Shown: one piece after another, positions 1 through 10,980 of the stretch
Numbering within the stretch: position 1 is the first letter of the stretch
Layout: every line of letters begins with the position of its first letter
Origin: Ascidia mentula
Taxonomy: Eukaryota; Chordata; Ascidiacea; Phlebobranchia; Ascidiidae
Assembly (NCBI GenBank): GCA_947561715.1
Contig: OX387201.1
Location: 315,001-379,000, forward strand
DNA length: 64,000 nt
Direction: 5' to 3'
Made by a program: the position numbers and the translations under genes
Notes under the pieces: model-generated
What the model was told of the DNA's origin: nothing
Databases searched by the model: none
What the model saw: the letters and a program-made list of their open reading frames with translations, nothing else

Positions 1-40
1 TCCCGGTCTTGTTAGAAGGTCATTTCAAGGTTAATCTAAC

Positions 41-3000
41 CTGAGTGCTACCCGAACGACCTTTGACGAACTGGAAATTGGTTCCGTCGGTCGAGTAGGA
101 AACCTGGTAACTTTTCACGAACTCGTTCACGTCTGAAGGGCGCCCCTGTGTGGCCACTCCTGACACGGTTCGTTCTGGAACCAATTTAACCTGGAGCCAC
201 TCTGTTCCCGCATCTGGGACTGTCCCTGTTGTAGAGGGCAAAACACCGGTGAGTTTAGCTTAGTCGATTTTAAGAATTCGTTTAAAGATAACAAGACGGC
301 ATTTGTTAAGTTTTATTGGTTACAAAACCCGGGTATACTGGACTTGCATTCGAGTCAATTGATTTCCAAACTTCTTTCAGAACAAAAACGTTTTCGTTAA
401 CCTCTTGCTTAGATGCTCAGTTTAATTTTTATTCTAAAGAGGTGAAAGCTAAGGCTGCCACAAGTCTGCTGGTTAAGATTTTAAAACACCCGGTTCAGTG
501 CTGGGTAATTTGATGTAAAACTGTTCAAGTCTGCGTAGTTGCATTGGGAAGCTCCATGGCTTTCCTCTTCAGAATTATCTACTCCAAGTTACCTAAGTAA
601 AGCGATCTTTCGTAGCTGGCGAAAGTTTTGAAAATTTTGAACGTAATATTGCGAGATTCCATCGGTAAAAATCCTGAACTCCACCCACCTTTATGAAAAC
701 ACCAAACAACGCCGGAGACGGAATCATCGAAACAACATCCTCGGTCCAGACAAGGTTGTTCCCCTCCGCCTCCACAGTCGAGTCGTTGATCGGTCGGAAT
801 CGCCGGACAATCTGAAAGGATTCCAAGAGTTGTCTTGCTGTAAAGGCCACTTGGTGTTGTAAGAATGCAGGAAACATAAAGACTTTGGTTGAGACCTTTT
901 AGGTCGAAACAGTGGCCATCTGTCTGCAGCTTATACACAAATAAAGACTTTGGTTTCTTACAAAATTAATATTGCGGTTTTATGGATTTAATTAAATATG
1001 CACCAAAATCGGTCAGAATCAAATTCTTCAACGAACTTAAAATCCTCACGGGAATTTGTGTTCGATTTAAAAATACTCGTCTAAATTCATCCAAGCGCTA
1101 AACACCAGAGTCGTTTCCATGACCACCCACCAGCGTAGTTAAGTTGTGGTGACCAAGCCCCAACCGCTGTGGCGTCGTCCACGTTGTTGAGCCGACCCTC
1201 AGTTGCTTCGTATCCTGGACCATAGGACGAGGAGGAAGAAATCTCCTGATCCAAAATCCTTCCATCTTCCATCCCAAGAGCTTGCCAGCAATCTGCCGAA
1301 CACGTCAGTGAAGCGGTTTAAATAATTCAAGTGAAAACATCCCATCAATATTGTGACGTCAAAGTCAAACAGGTGTTACGACATAAGACCTATGCAGTGG
1401 GGCATCCCTAGGTACGCGAAGTTGCATTATAAAAAAACCCTTTACTGGGAAACCTCTGGAATAATAAGAAGGGAAGCTCACCAATCTTCTGCTTCTTGCA
1501 AATGTATGAGTACTGATTTCCGCACGCGTTGTCGTCCCACTTGAAGTTGGCGTCTTTCCAATACCGGAGGCACGCCGCGTTCCCGTTCGGTTCGCCTTGG
1601 TACCAATCAGTGAAGGTCTGTGGAAATGTTTAGAAATGTGTGGAAATGTGTGGAAATGTGTGGAAATGTGTGAAAATGTGTGGAAATGTGTGGAAATGTG
1701 TGGAAATGTGTGGAAATGTAAGAGAAACTTAACAGGGGAAACCCTAATATTGTGATAAAAATTTCTGCAAATTTTAAATAAAACTGTTTGAAACAAGTTG
1801 GTGGGGCTGGGAGTTGACACAAATATTTTAATTGTTTCGTTTGTTCGCGCATAAAATATTTGATTTAGCATCAGAGATGAAACGTAACAAACAGAAACTC
1901 CTAAATTGATACGTTGTGTCTTTCCACTATAGGGACTTACCCAGGGTGTTTTGTCAGTCCACACCCATACATTGTTGCTCACGTGATCATTTCCACCAAT
2001 CCAAACCGTTGCAGATGCGTGACCTGAATAGTCAGTTTGTAAAGCAATCCACTATTACAGCAACTCAGACACTGACCATTGCATGCAATTCAGGGTTGGA
2101 GTTATGTGTTAACGGTGGACAACAGCTGTTATATTCAAGACAAACAGTAATGCCCATGTAAGTAAAATTTATTTTACAGACGTTTCGATTGTAACTACAG
2201 TCATTCTTGACAACCGAAACGTTTGTAAAATAAATTTCGTAGCAATTACACGAGGTACTATTTGTCTTGAAGAAACCGTGAGATTTATGTTCCTAAGCAT
2301 TTGTATTAATTTTAGACTGACTTTTTACTTTTCAGGTTTTAGGTCGAACTTCTGGTTTTAATTGCTAATATTACAGTTTGTGTTGAACAACCCTCCAGCA
2401 AACCTGTTATGTACGCGTTTTCCTCTGCAGACACAACGCTAGTCAGGTGACCTCCGTATGCGACGCAGTCATCCTCAGCTTGCTGCCAGACAACTTTCTT
2501 GCTTCTCTCGAAGTAATAACAGTCGCTGCCGTACCCTAACCACCCAGGGTCGCAACCCTTGTTCACGTCTGAAAGTTCAATGTGAAATTTTGCAGCAAAA
2601 TAACGTCTTGCTTTTCCTATACTATCGTTTCAATAGTTGGTCATGACGATTCGTTTCCATTTTAACCTGGTGCTTTTAATATTTCAAGCAACAAACTGAT
2701 GACATAAGTTCTTTCCGGAACGTCTTAAACATGACAATGTTAACAACAATATGGGCCAGTCGCTTTTTGCTAAAAGTTACGAGTAAATCCGTGATTTGTG
2801 TTTCTAAACTGAAGTTTTTTTTGAATTTGGTCGTTGCAATTTTCGCTCCGATGGAATCTTCAGAGCCGCCAACTTTGTGAAACTGCTGCATAGTTTTGAC
2901 AAATAATATTGTTTAGATGGGATGATATTGTCATTTATATTTAAGTATTGACAACAAGATCGATACGAAATTCCTTTAAACCATTGCGTCAACACAGCTT

Positions 3001-6000
3001 TGGATTATTAAATATAGGCTTCATATACAATGGATGGAGATATGTTCATATGCACAACCTTCAAACTTTGTGTCATTTTAAAATGTTTCTTTTTTAATTA
3101 AACTGAATATGTCGGAAGCTCTCCTCACCTGCCGGGGGGTTAATCGGGGTTGGATCAACTCCAGTTGGGAGCTGGCAAATGTAGGGTTGTCGTTTGAAGC
3201 AATCGTCGGTCTCCCAAACTCCAGATGATGAACCGGTGAACATCTGACCACAGTCGTAAGCTCCCTGCAAGAGAAAGTGCCATCAAGTCTTGTTACACAG
3301 CCAGCGTAAAACAACCAACGGATTTTCGTTGCAATTAACTTGTAGGAAAGCGTTTTAATGGCAGAGTCTTTTCTCCATGAAATTGAAAGTTTGAAAATAA
3401 TTCCTCATTTTCAACGGAACACGTAATAAAAGCGATCATGCATGATAAATTTTGCCGCCTTTTCGTCATGCATCTTGAAAACATCGTTCAGCGTGTTAAG
3501 ATTTTTGAGAAAAACCTCAATTTACTCCATTCTGAACCCACCGGCTGATCCCTTGGTTGATTCGGTCCGAACACTTTGTATCCCTCATCCACCACTGTGC
3601 CGTCTCTCCACATAAACTTCCCGTCTGTGTCCGCATCGGAGAATCCGAGCCACAAACCGAAAGCCCCCGCATCCAGGTAGTCGGGAAGCAACGCCATGAC
3701 GTAATGTTGTATGTCGTCACTGGGGTGAGATAGAGAGTAGTAATATTGTTACAAATCATATGTAATCACGGTTGATGACGTGTAGGGCCAGGAATGTGTC
3801 TCTATATTAAGTGCTGAACTCTGCGTTAAATCGCTGTTGTCCCCACAAAGTTAGTCACTGAACAACGACTTTCCATGCTTGGAATTAACGCCCTGAGAAT
3901 CAAACATGAGTGCGGGGAATCCGTTCTATTTTTTCCAATCCGTGCGTTTTTTATTGAAAGTGACAAAGTAGGAAACGGTTTGTCGTCACCTTCTTCGGTT
4001 TTAATCGTTCTTTTGCACTCTGGCTGAGCACTTGGCAAGTTGGCAAAAAATTGAATTAATTTCCGGTATATCAACTTCATTCCATAGAAACAAGGTTGAC
4101 AACCTTACCTGTCGATCTTGATCAACTTTGACCCCATCGCTTCACAAATCCCATCAGCGGAAACCCAGCTCTCCCACGTGCTTTGAGCGGTTGCGTGAAA
4201 GTAACAATTCCCGTTGAACAATCTCCAACCCTCCGCACACGTACCTGTGACCAAAAAGATGTTCTTTTACAGCAATGTTGAAAGTAAGCGAAAACAATCC
4301 GGAGCGCCCCCTTCCGGTTAGAATTCAACGCCCAGTGTGTCCCAAACAGTCATAAGAAACTTAAATTTGGCAAATTCATTCACGTGTCATTAGGTTTACA
4401 GGCCTAACAGCCCAGGCATTGCAGGCTAAAAGAGTGTCTGATCCAGCTGGGCTGCAATGCCTGTAAACCTAATGCTCTCGATACGATAACTGTGATCGCC
4501 AAATAAGGACCTGCGCAGTGGGGCGATCCTACCAAGCATGCGATGGCATTTAACATTACTGCATTCACGTACTAAGGAAAATATACGAAAACACAATGAT
4601 TTATATTTGATCGAAATTCAATCGTTTTCCGGTCAGAAACTGCTTTGCTTCCAACCCTGGTCTACATTTGGTTAAATCGCTTTACGTTAAATCCGTATCA
4701 ACGTGAAGATTGTTGTTAGGACGCGAAAACCTCAAGCGAACAACACAAATAAACCAACTCCGTTATTTCGACCCAAACAATTGGATTTCATTTACAACGC
4801 GACCGTTTGAAATAAGTCAACAGGAGACTGCGCACGACATTTTACTACACGGTTTAATCGCGTTGTAAACACAGAGGTCTGACCTCCGATTGTCCCGATG
4901 CCGAAGAGCTTGCAAGTCACTTATTTACTCTTGCGACCAATAGCAGAAGCGCACCCATAACAACCCCGTGATTTGACGTAGCCGATGGACGTGTTGTCAC
5001 GTGAAAAACAATTTAAATAAATGCGGAAAGTTCGGTGGCAAAGTGTCGATTTCACTAATGACGGACTTACCGGTGAATCCCCTTTCGCACATGTAACCAT
5101 GACCTTCACCACATCTGTCGACCGTCCAAGGTCCCACTGCGAACATCGTAAAGTGAAAATGATTAAATCAGCATGTTTTGTACCAGGTTTGTTCGACAAT
5201 AGGAAAAAGTTGTGTAAACTCTATTTTATGATGGCGGGGTTTGCGTTTGCAACAATGCCAGCTGTGTTTGCCATAGAAACAATAAAACCGGTTTAGGTAA
5301 AAACAAGCAAAACCGTCCAATGATAAACACCAAAACTTGTCAATACAAAATATTTCGATAAGAACCTATTCAACTTGGTATTTATTTAAAAGTGATTAAT
5401 GTTCAGCGAACGCGACAAATAATTCTTCACTGTGTTTGTTATTCGCCCATTCTCAATCGAAACCAATTTCGATGCGGATGAAAATATCGAAGCATTTACC
5501 GTAGGAAGCACTCGGATCAACTTTGATGCAAGTGTCGATATCCGGATGGAGAACTGGAGGTCCGGCCGCCCAGTTGTTGTACGAAGATTCGGTGAATTCG
5601 TTGCCGTTGCTCCAATACAACTTGTTGTCTGTGTGACCCTTTAAAAAACAAATGCCTCCATTAACATTTCCACCGAAGTGATTCCAGTGGATAGTTACCA
5701 GCTATCCAGTTAAGTTTAGCTAATTCGTATTTTCCAAGGGTTTATTTTGTAACTACATAGTAAATGCCATCAAGCCTTTTTTAACGAAAACACTCTAAAT
5801 AAATGAATAATTTTTCACCATTGGTTTAAAATCTTACAACAGTGGATAAACCAATCCAAGTGTGCTGATTGGCTGCGTTCGTTTCCTGGGCAACGAATTC
5901 CTGCTCTGTTCCCGATTCGATCGCCACCAGGTTAGCTTGGATGGCTTTGCAAGCTGTGTTGGCTTCAGTCCACGACATTTTGGCGTCGATTATGACGTAA

Positions 6001-7882
6001 CAACGGCCGTTGTATTCCATCCAGCCCTCCGAAGCCTGACAGTTGGTGCTTTGGTCTGAATTAAATACGTGCGAATACTTTGATTCAAGTCTTTTGTTCT
6101 TGCCACATTATTTTCCATCAAACTAAAATTTATTTCAATCTGACTAATCCCTACCTTCCTTGTCAAATGAATGGTAATAAACTGATGGGGAAATAAACAT
6201 GTTTTATAACATAAACCAACTTTAAATATTCCACTTCAACAATAATGTTCACACTGAATGAGGATGGTAGCGATTCTAAACCACGGGTTTAAGTGAATTT
6301 AATCTCCACGCAGACTTACGAGCGTCCTCCTCTCTTTCACAGAAGAAATTGTAGAGGTTGTAACAACTGATATCGTTCCACAACCCTCCAAGGTTCTGCA
6401 CCATGATTGCGCAATCCTCCTCTGCACCTGGGTTACTCGCCCAGTTATCCGGTTGACCGACGCCCCAAGCACTGCGGACACCAAACAAAATGCATTTTAA
6501 TGAGGGCTCACAAACAACATATGAATTTTGTTGGAAAGTTCTCGAATTCCAAGATACGAAAGCCAGCAGCGTGTCAGTAAGTTTAGGGTATGATAATTAA
6601 TCTTGCGGTGGTAACATAACAATACGGAGAGGTCTTAAACCGTAGAATCCATGAAATACTTGTATGTCATGAGGGACCCGTCCACCCACTGCCACGTGTC
6701 TTCATAGTTGAGGTCGTGGCATCCCAACCACGCATCCTGGTTCACATCCAGTTGAGCGTGAAGAAATGTCTGAAACACAAACCTTTTAACTCACTGCGTT
6801 TCGGGTTCCGGTGAGTTTTCGATGTTTAAAATGAAATGTTCTGGTTTGAAAGTAAGGAAACCTCTCAGATATTTCGCTGCTAGACTTTTAGTTTTTATTT
6901 AATTAAAATCGAGGCGACCAAACAGGAAGGCAAAGAAAACTCAAACAACTGCAAGAAAACGCTCTGATATCAGAAGTCTGCGTAAATGTGTGCACGGGAC
7001 GATAGATAAGAGTCCTTCAATCGGCTAATCCATTCACCGCCCACTGACACACGTCGCGTTTGAGTGAGCTGACCCAGGGCGAAACAATAAACACCATTTC
7101 AACCAAATATAATCTTTCATAAACCAGACTAAAATAACCCAATGAAACTAGGACAACAGAAAGTCATGTTTTGAATGTAAAGACAGCAACGAGCGATATC
7201 TGCTCACGTTTTTCGTTGTGTCGTTAACAATCACAAGATTCGATCCCATTTCTCTGCACTTATCCTGAGCTTCGTGGAAGGGGAGAACGATTCCGTCACC
7301 CCCTGAGAAATAGAAACATGTGGATCCGCTTTGGAACCAACCGCTCGGACAAGCCGACCAACTTCCTGAAAGTAGAAAAAATAAACTTTTGACACCAGCA
7401 TTGTTAACTTTCTGTTTTACCCAGGGGTGCACAAACTTGTTTGAAGCCAGTTGAATTTGTTAAGTACGATCACGGGTCGGACAGTTTTTGCGAAGTTTTT
7501 GTCAATAAACTTATCCTATGTACTTTATGTTATGCTTAAAGGGTGGCTGCGTGTGTGTTCAGCATTATCGTATTTGTGTGACGTCAGCACCAAGATCTTA
7601 ATAACTTTCTGTCGGAAAATAAACTCACGTAGAAAACTTTTGCGCGGAGGAGCAAATACAAAAAAGCTTTTATCCAAACTCTGAGAACACAATTTATTAC
7701 TTGCCTTTGTAATCAGGTTAAGATGTGTCCAAATACTGACAGAATATTCGTATTTCAAAAGGGAAATGGCGTATAACATACGATATTAAACCAAACTTTT
7801 TAACAATGTCGGTTATTTCCCTTTTATGATACTCACCTTCAATTAAGAAAATCATAAACACTGTTTTCATGAACCGAGTCAT
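41..7882 (-). CDS. Secreted mosaic lectin: four C-type lectin domains, discoidin (F5/8C) domain and trefoil exon; 3' end outside window
   Basis: Sixteen exons join in phase on the minus strand: 7837-7882 (signal peptide, [16 protein letters not shown]), 7208-7365, 6660-6769, 6320-6471 (CTLD1), 5838-6055, 5500-5638, 5071-5136 (CTLD2), 4109-4244, 3542-3719, 3129-3264 (CTLD3), 2404-2568, 1941-2023, 1482-1617 (CTLD4), 1131-1292 (discoidin, N-terminal part), 689-811 (trefoil) and 41-225 (discoidin, middle part). All domain borders are phase 1, as expected for exon-shuffled extracellular modules. CTLD1 has QPD and WND, the galactose-type calcium/sugar signature. CTLD4 has EPN and WDD, close to the mannose type. 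CTLD2 and CTLD3 lack these residues and probably do not bind sugar through calcium. The rest of the discoidin domain and the stop lie beyond the left edge. A role in surface recognition or immunity is inference. No transmembrane segment is visible in the part seen. Confidence 0.88.
689..811 (-). other. Trefoil (P-type) domain exon located between the two discoidin exons
   Basis: This 123-nt exon is flanked by a good acceptor (ctttcag) and a GTGGGT donor and is phase 1 at both ends. It encodes a complete trefoil module: [13 protein letters not shown], then a C-x3-GCCFDD motif and a final WCF, matching the six-cysteine pattern of trefoil factors. The discoidin exon before it (1131-1292) ends phase 1 and the discoidin exon after it (41-225) starts phase 1. 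The message therefore stays in frame whether this exon is included or skipped. If included, it places a 41-residue trefoil in a loop of the discoidin domain just before the WLQVKL strand. Confidence 0.85.
1621..1720 (+). repeat. 10-bp tandem repeat, ten units, in a lectin-gene intron
   Basis: Ten consecutive units of tggaaatgtg, with single changes in units 1, 2, 6 and 10, lie in the intron between the second and third CTLD4 exons. They start four bases beyond exon 1482-1617, so they directly abut its acceptor on the minus strand. Read on the minus strand the unit is pyrimidine-rich (CACATTTCCA) and may contribute to the polypyrimidine tract. Confidence 0.9.
2165..2237. repeat. Short palindromic element with 27-bp arms
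   Basis: The arms 2165-2191 and 2211-2237 are reverse complements with about three mismatches and are separated by 19 nt. The element sits in the CTLD4 intron between exons 2404-2568 and 1941-2023. It looks like a folded miniature element; I see no second full copy in the window. Confidence 0.6.
4388..4535. repeat. Dispersed repeat with internal inverted repeat; related copies elsewhere in the window
   Basis: A 16-bp perfect inverted pair (4388-4403 and 4459-4474, cattaggtttacaggc and its complement) is followed by a tail containing gatacgataa and gacctgcgcagtggggcg. The second arm plus tail match, in reverse orientation, 39714-39810 and its array copies at about 49205-49291 and 58578-58664. 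A short stretch at about 1376-1400 (gacctatgcagtggggc) looks like the end of a further copy. It is a short non-coding family, probably a MITE or SINE; I cannot name the family. Confidence 0.65.
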
Positions 7883-9245
7883 TCTTGAAGGCTTCACAAG
7901 CGCATTCTAATAAATTCCCCTTTATCTGCAAACTTTTTCAAACAGAAATGAATATTTCTTAAAACGGTCAATTGAAGTAAAGAAATTTTCTTTTCTAAAT
8001 ATTCTGTCAACGATTTACTATTTTAGTTATGTTGGAAAATATCAGCGATAATTTTCCAGCGTTAAAAACGTGTCCTCAGCCGACTAAAGAATTCTCTGAA
8101 AGATCAAAACTCAACTGAATCCTCGGCATTTGACGCCTGCTCTCGGTTCAAACAATATAAATTCACCAACCATTGTTGGCAATTCAAAAAATGTTTCGCA
8201 ACACAACGTCAGTCACACTGATTGGTGCTTTCAAAGTTCTGGATCCGATTCCGGTCTGTGTGAATGTAAAAATGTAAGTTATTGCAATAGTAAAAGTACA
8301 AGATATGCAAGTACCAGTTGTCACAGATGCAATAAAGAGGAAAGAATATTGACATAACAAAGGCCGTATCACTTTGTACGAACCCCACAACTTACTTTAA
8401 TTTTGTTCGGCAGCAAATATGGGACCATAAAAAAGTTGTTGATCCCATACGGGCGCTGTTAAGTCGAAACAGACGTTGGCAGTCACCTGTATCATACGCA
8501 ACAGCCATAAAACGATCGTAAAACCAAAGTTGGTCAACCGGGGTCTGTTACAGGATTGCTTTAACGATTCCGCGTGGCACGGATGCAATTGGCTTCCATC
8601 GGTTGAACCCGAATTTGTTGAAACGAAATAATCGAGGAATCAAATCAAGATTTCTTAAACTTTTTTGTTCCGCGATACAATTTTGAAAGGAAAACGCGTC
8701 ATCCCGATAATAAAAAACTAAAAACGTTAAACACGGAATTGTTCCTGCAAAATAACATTTGTATCGCGACACCAAAATCGTACTTGGTTTAGAAGTCCTG
8801 ACTTGCATTCCTGTGTTCTCGTTTGTAATTTTCCTCATTCCGGTCTAATAAGTTGGTATGGTCGCTCGTTTGGCGACTTGTCTTGTTAAAATAAAAATAA
8901 TTTTCATTGGCATAGGAACGTGATATTGAAAACTATATTCTAAAATACTACTTGTAACGTTTAGTTGAGATCAGGAAGATTCCAATTAAGTTCAATTAAG
9001 TGAAAATTAATATGTTTTAACTGCTGCGGATTAACGAAACATGTGCCGTGAAAGTCACGCTTGGGTTGTTTTTTGACTGACATATTTGATGTTGTAGTAA
9101 TTTTCCGACATTAAATAAAAAAAAATCCGATGTTATTTTTGGTCAAATTTTGCCGTTTATGAATGAAACAATGTTTTTTTATCACTTCTTATTTCACAAA
9201 CCAATAACTTTTTTTTTAAATGTAGAAAAATTTAAACGAGCAACA
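7883..9245. other. Intergenic region between divergent lectin gene and PRORSD1-like gene
   Basis: About 1.36 kb separates two divergently transcribed start codons, so it should hold both promoters. Short open frames here show no recognisable domain or codon bias. Just before the PRORSD1-like start a T-rich run ends in atgtag (about 9210-9225), which could serve as a 5' splice-leader or intron acceptor. Nothing else is supported. Confidence 0.5.
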
Positions 9246-9743
9246 ATGGAAAAGCATTCCCAAGAATTAAATGAAATACTCAACAATCTGGGAGTTGAAT
9301 TTCAGTGCGTGGAACACCCGGAGGTATTCACTGTTGAAGCGATGATGCCATATCTCAAAGACCTGAAAGGGCTCGTTTGTAAAAACCTTTTTGTCAAAGA
9401 CAAGAAAAAGAAGTTATGGCTACTGGTGGTGTGCCATGATAAGGATATTAAACTAGCAGAGGTTGGTAAGTTAGTTTCTGCAAAAGGTGGCCTGAGATTT
9501 GCCGATGAATCAGTGTTGTTTGAAAAGTTAAAAGTTCATCAAGGTTGTGTCACACCCATGGCGTTATACAATGATACCAGTTGTGATGTGGAGATTGTTC
9601 TTGATGCTGACTTGATTAAAGAACCAGATGAAATGGTTTATTGTCATCCTATGTCGAATACTGCATCCATTGGCTTGAAAGGTTCAGATTTACTGAAGTT
9701 CCTTAAACATTGCAAGCACGAACCAAAAATTATTGATTTGTGA
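9246..9743 (+). CDS. PRORSD1: Prolyl-tRNA synthetase-associated domain protein (YbaK/ProX editing domain)
   Basis: Single-exon gene of 165 residues. The start at 9246 (MEKHSQELNE) is preferred over an in-frame ATG at 9150 because vertebrate PRORSD1 begins at the same point and the extra residues are low-complexity and F-rich. Conserved blocks are VEHPEVFTVEAMMP, KNLFVKDKKKKLWLL, LRFADE, LKVHQGCVTPMAL and YCHPMSNTASIGL, in the order and spacing of mouse Prorsd1. Family knowledge: free-standing editing domains of this kind hydrolyse mischarged Ala-tRNA(Pro) in the cytosol. Length equals the usual family length, and the conserved editing-domain lysine (K in KNLF) is present. SNRNP35 follows 450 bp downstream on the same strand. 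Confidence 0.95.
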   Translation: MEKHSQELNEILNNLGVEFQCVEHPEVFTVEAMMPYLKDLKGLVCKNLFVKDKKKKLWLLVVCHDKDIKLAEVGKLVSAKGGLRFADESVLFEKLKVHQGCVTPMALYNDTSCDVEIVLDADLIKEPDEMVYCHPMSNTASIGLKGSDLLKFLKHCKHEPKIIDL

Positions 9744-10195
9744 TCCTTTTTTGAGTGATTTGTGAACATGATCAATATGAACACTAGTACTATGTTGAAA
9801 ACTATGTTTTAAGCTGCATATATTTTACTTACTGACATTGCTTTGTAACATGCACCAACATGTTTATGTATATTAATGTAATTTGTTTAAAAATCTTGTG
9901 TGTATTTTGCACATCTAAAATGTTTTGTCGTATGTTTATCTGCTGGGAAATTTCTTGGGAGAATTATTTATAAATATATATGATCTCCAACAGTAAATAC
10001 TCTACTTATTCTTGGGATTTTTGCGCTAAACTTTTTGTAAACAGTATGATGATGCCTTAAGGGTGAAATATATTCTTGCTATATGACATTTTAGGCTACT
10101 TTTCAAATACGAGGTTAGCCATCACACTTTATACACAAGAAGAACTAACATTTATTAATCAAGGTGTTTTTAAAGTTGCAGAAAATAGGAATTAC

Positions 10196-10783
10196 ATGGG
10201 TGACAAAAGACTGAGTTTACAGCATTGGCAACCTTATGCCATTGAATATGATCCCTTGAAATGTGGAAGTATTGATGGCACAGACATACAAGCTCATGAC
10301 AGAGCAATATCCAGGGCCATACAATCTGAATACAAACCCAACCAGACTGTAAAGGGCAACCCAGACTGCACAGTATTTGTGGCAAGACTAAACCACACAA
10401 CCACAGAACAAACTTTGAGACAAATTTTTGGGTCCTTTGGCTCGGTTGTCAAGGCAACAGTAGTTCGTGATTATGTGACAGGGTTTCACCGTGGTTACGG
10501 TTTTGTTGAGTTTTCCAATTCAGATGAAGCTCGCGAGGCATTCAGGGATGCACACCAACTTGTTATAGACGGAAACACTATTTTGGTGGATTATGAAAAT
10601 AGCCGAAGCATGAAAGGTTGGAAACCAAGACGTTTGGGTGGCGGTTTTGGTGGCAAAAAAGAATCCGGGCAGTTGCGATTTGGGTGCAGGGACAGACCTT
10701 TCAAACGCCCAATATCATTTGATAAACCACGATATGGTGATTCTTATGGTTACAGCAAAAGGCACCGATCTCACAACAGATAA
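10196..10783 (+). CDS. SNRNP35: U11/U12 small nuclear ribonucleoprotein 35 kDa protein
   Basis: The single-exon frame starts at MGDKRLSLQHW, which aligns with the short N-terminus of human SNRNP35; the frame is open further upstream, but that part has no homology and is probably 5' UTR. Recognisable blocks: EYDPLKCGSIDGTD, an RRM with RNP2 (TVFVARLN) and RNP1 (RGYGFVEF), then the family-specific GWKPRRLGGGFGGKKESGQL and GCRDRPFKRPI. The C-terminal arginine-rich tail is much shorter than in human. The protein belongs to the minor (U12-type) spliceosome and contacts the U11 5' splice-site complex in the nucleus, so U12-type introns should exist in this genome. The next gene starts 198 nt downstream on the same strand. 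Confidence 0.95.
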   Translation: MGDKRLSLQHWQPYAIEYDPLKCGSIDGTDIQAHDRAISRAIQSEYKPNQTVKGNPDCTVFVARLNHTTTEQTLRQIFGSFGSVVKATVVRDYVTGFHRGYGFVEFSNSDEAREAFRDAHQLVIDGNTILVDYENSRSMKGWKPRRLGGGFGGKKESGQLRFGCRDRPFKRPISFDKPRYGDSYGYSKRHRSHNR

Positions 10784-10980
10784 CACAGAAAAACAATCTT
10801 TTAAATCATCATAAAGTTTGTGTCACTTTTCATATCAAGTTTATGGTTTTTGCCACTGCAGATTTTGTATAATATTCATGTGGTGAACATTTTCTTGTCA
10901 TTTTCTTGCAATAATGTTAACGTGCGCTGCATTTTTTTCATACAGTAAGTCTCAGTGTTGACCATTAAGTGAGGTTTAAT
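10784..10980 (+). promoter_or_regulatory. Short intercistronic spacer with acceptor-like site before TMEM126-like gene
   Basis: Only 197 nt separate the SNRNP35 stop from the next start. A T-rich tract followed by catacag ends at 10945, an acceptor-like site 35 nt before the ATG, and no AATAAA is present. In ascidians such an arrangement is compatible with spliced-leader trans-splicing of the downstream message or an operon. This is inference only. Confidence 0.35.

Noticed and set aside
1621-1720. CRISPR-like or regulatory array
   Set aside because: Units are 10 bp with no spacers; it is a simple tandem repeat in an intron of a eukaryotic gene.
6640-6769. Apparent frame break in CTLD1 between its second and third exons
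   Set aside because: Using the GTATTT donor at 6659 instead of the later GTTTAA gives phase 2 and a normal ...[15 protein letters not shown] reading.
7020-7085. Relic of a CTLD exon (CVSQWAVNG-like reading) between lectin exons
   Set aside because: The likeness to the WQWVDG block is too short and the frame is interrupted; not distinguishable from chance.
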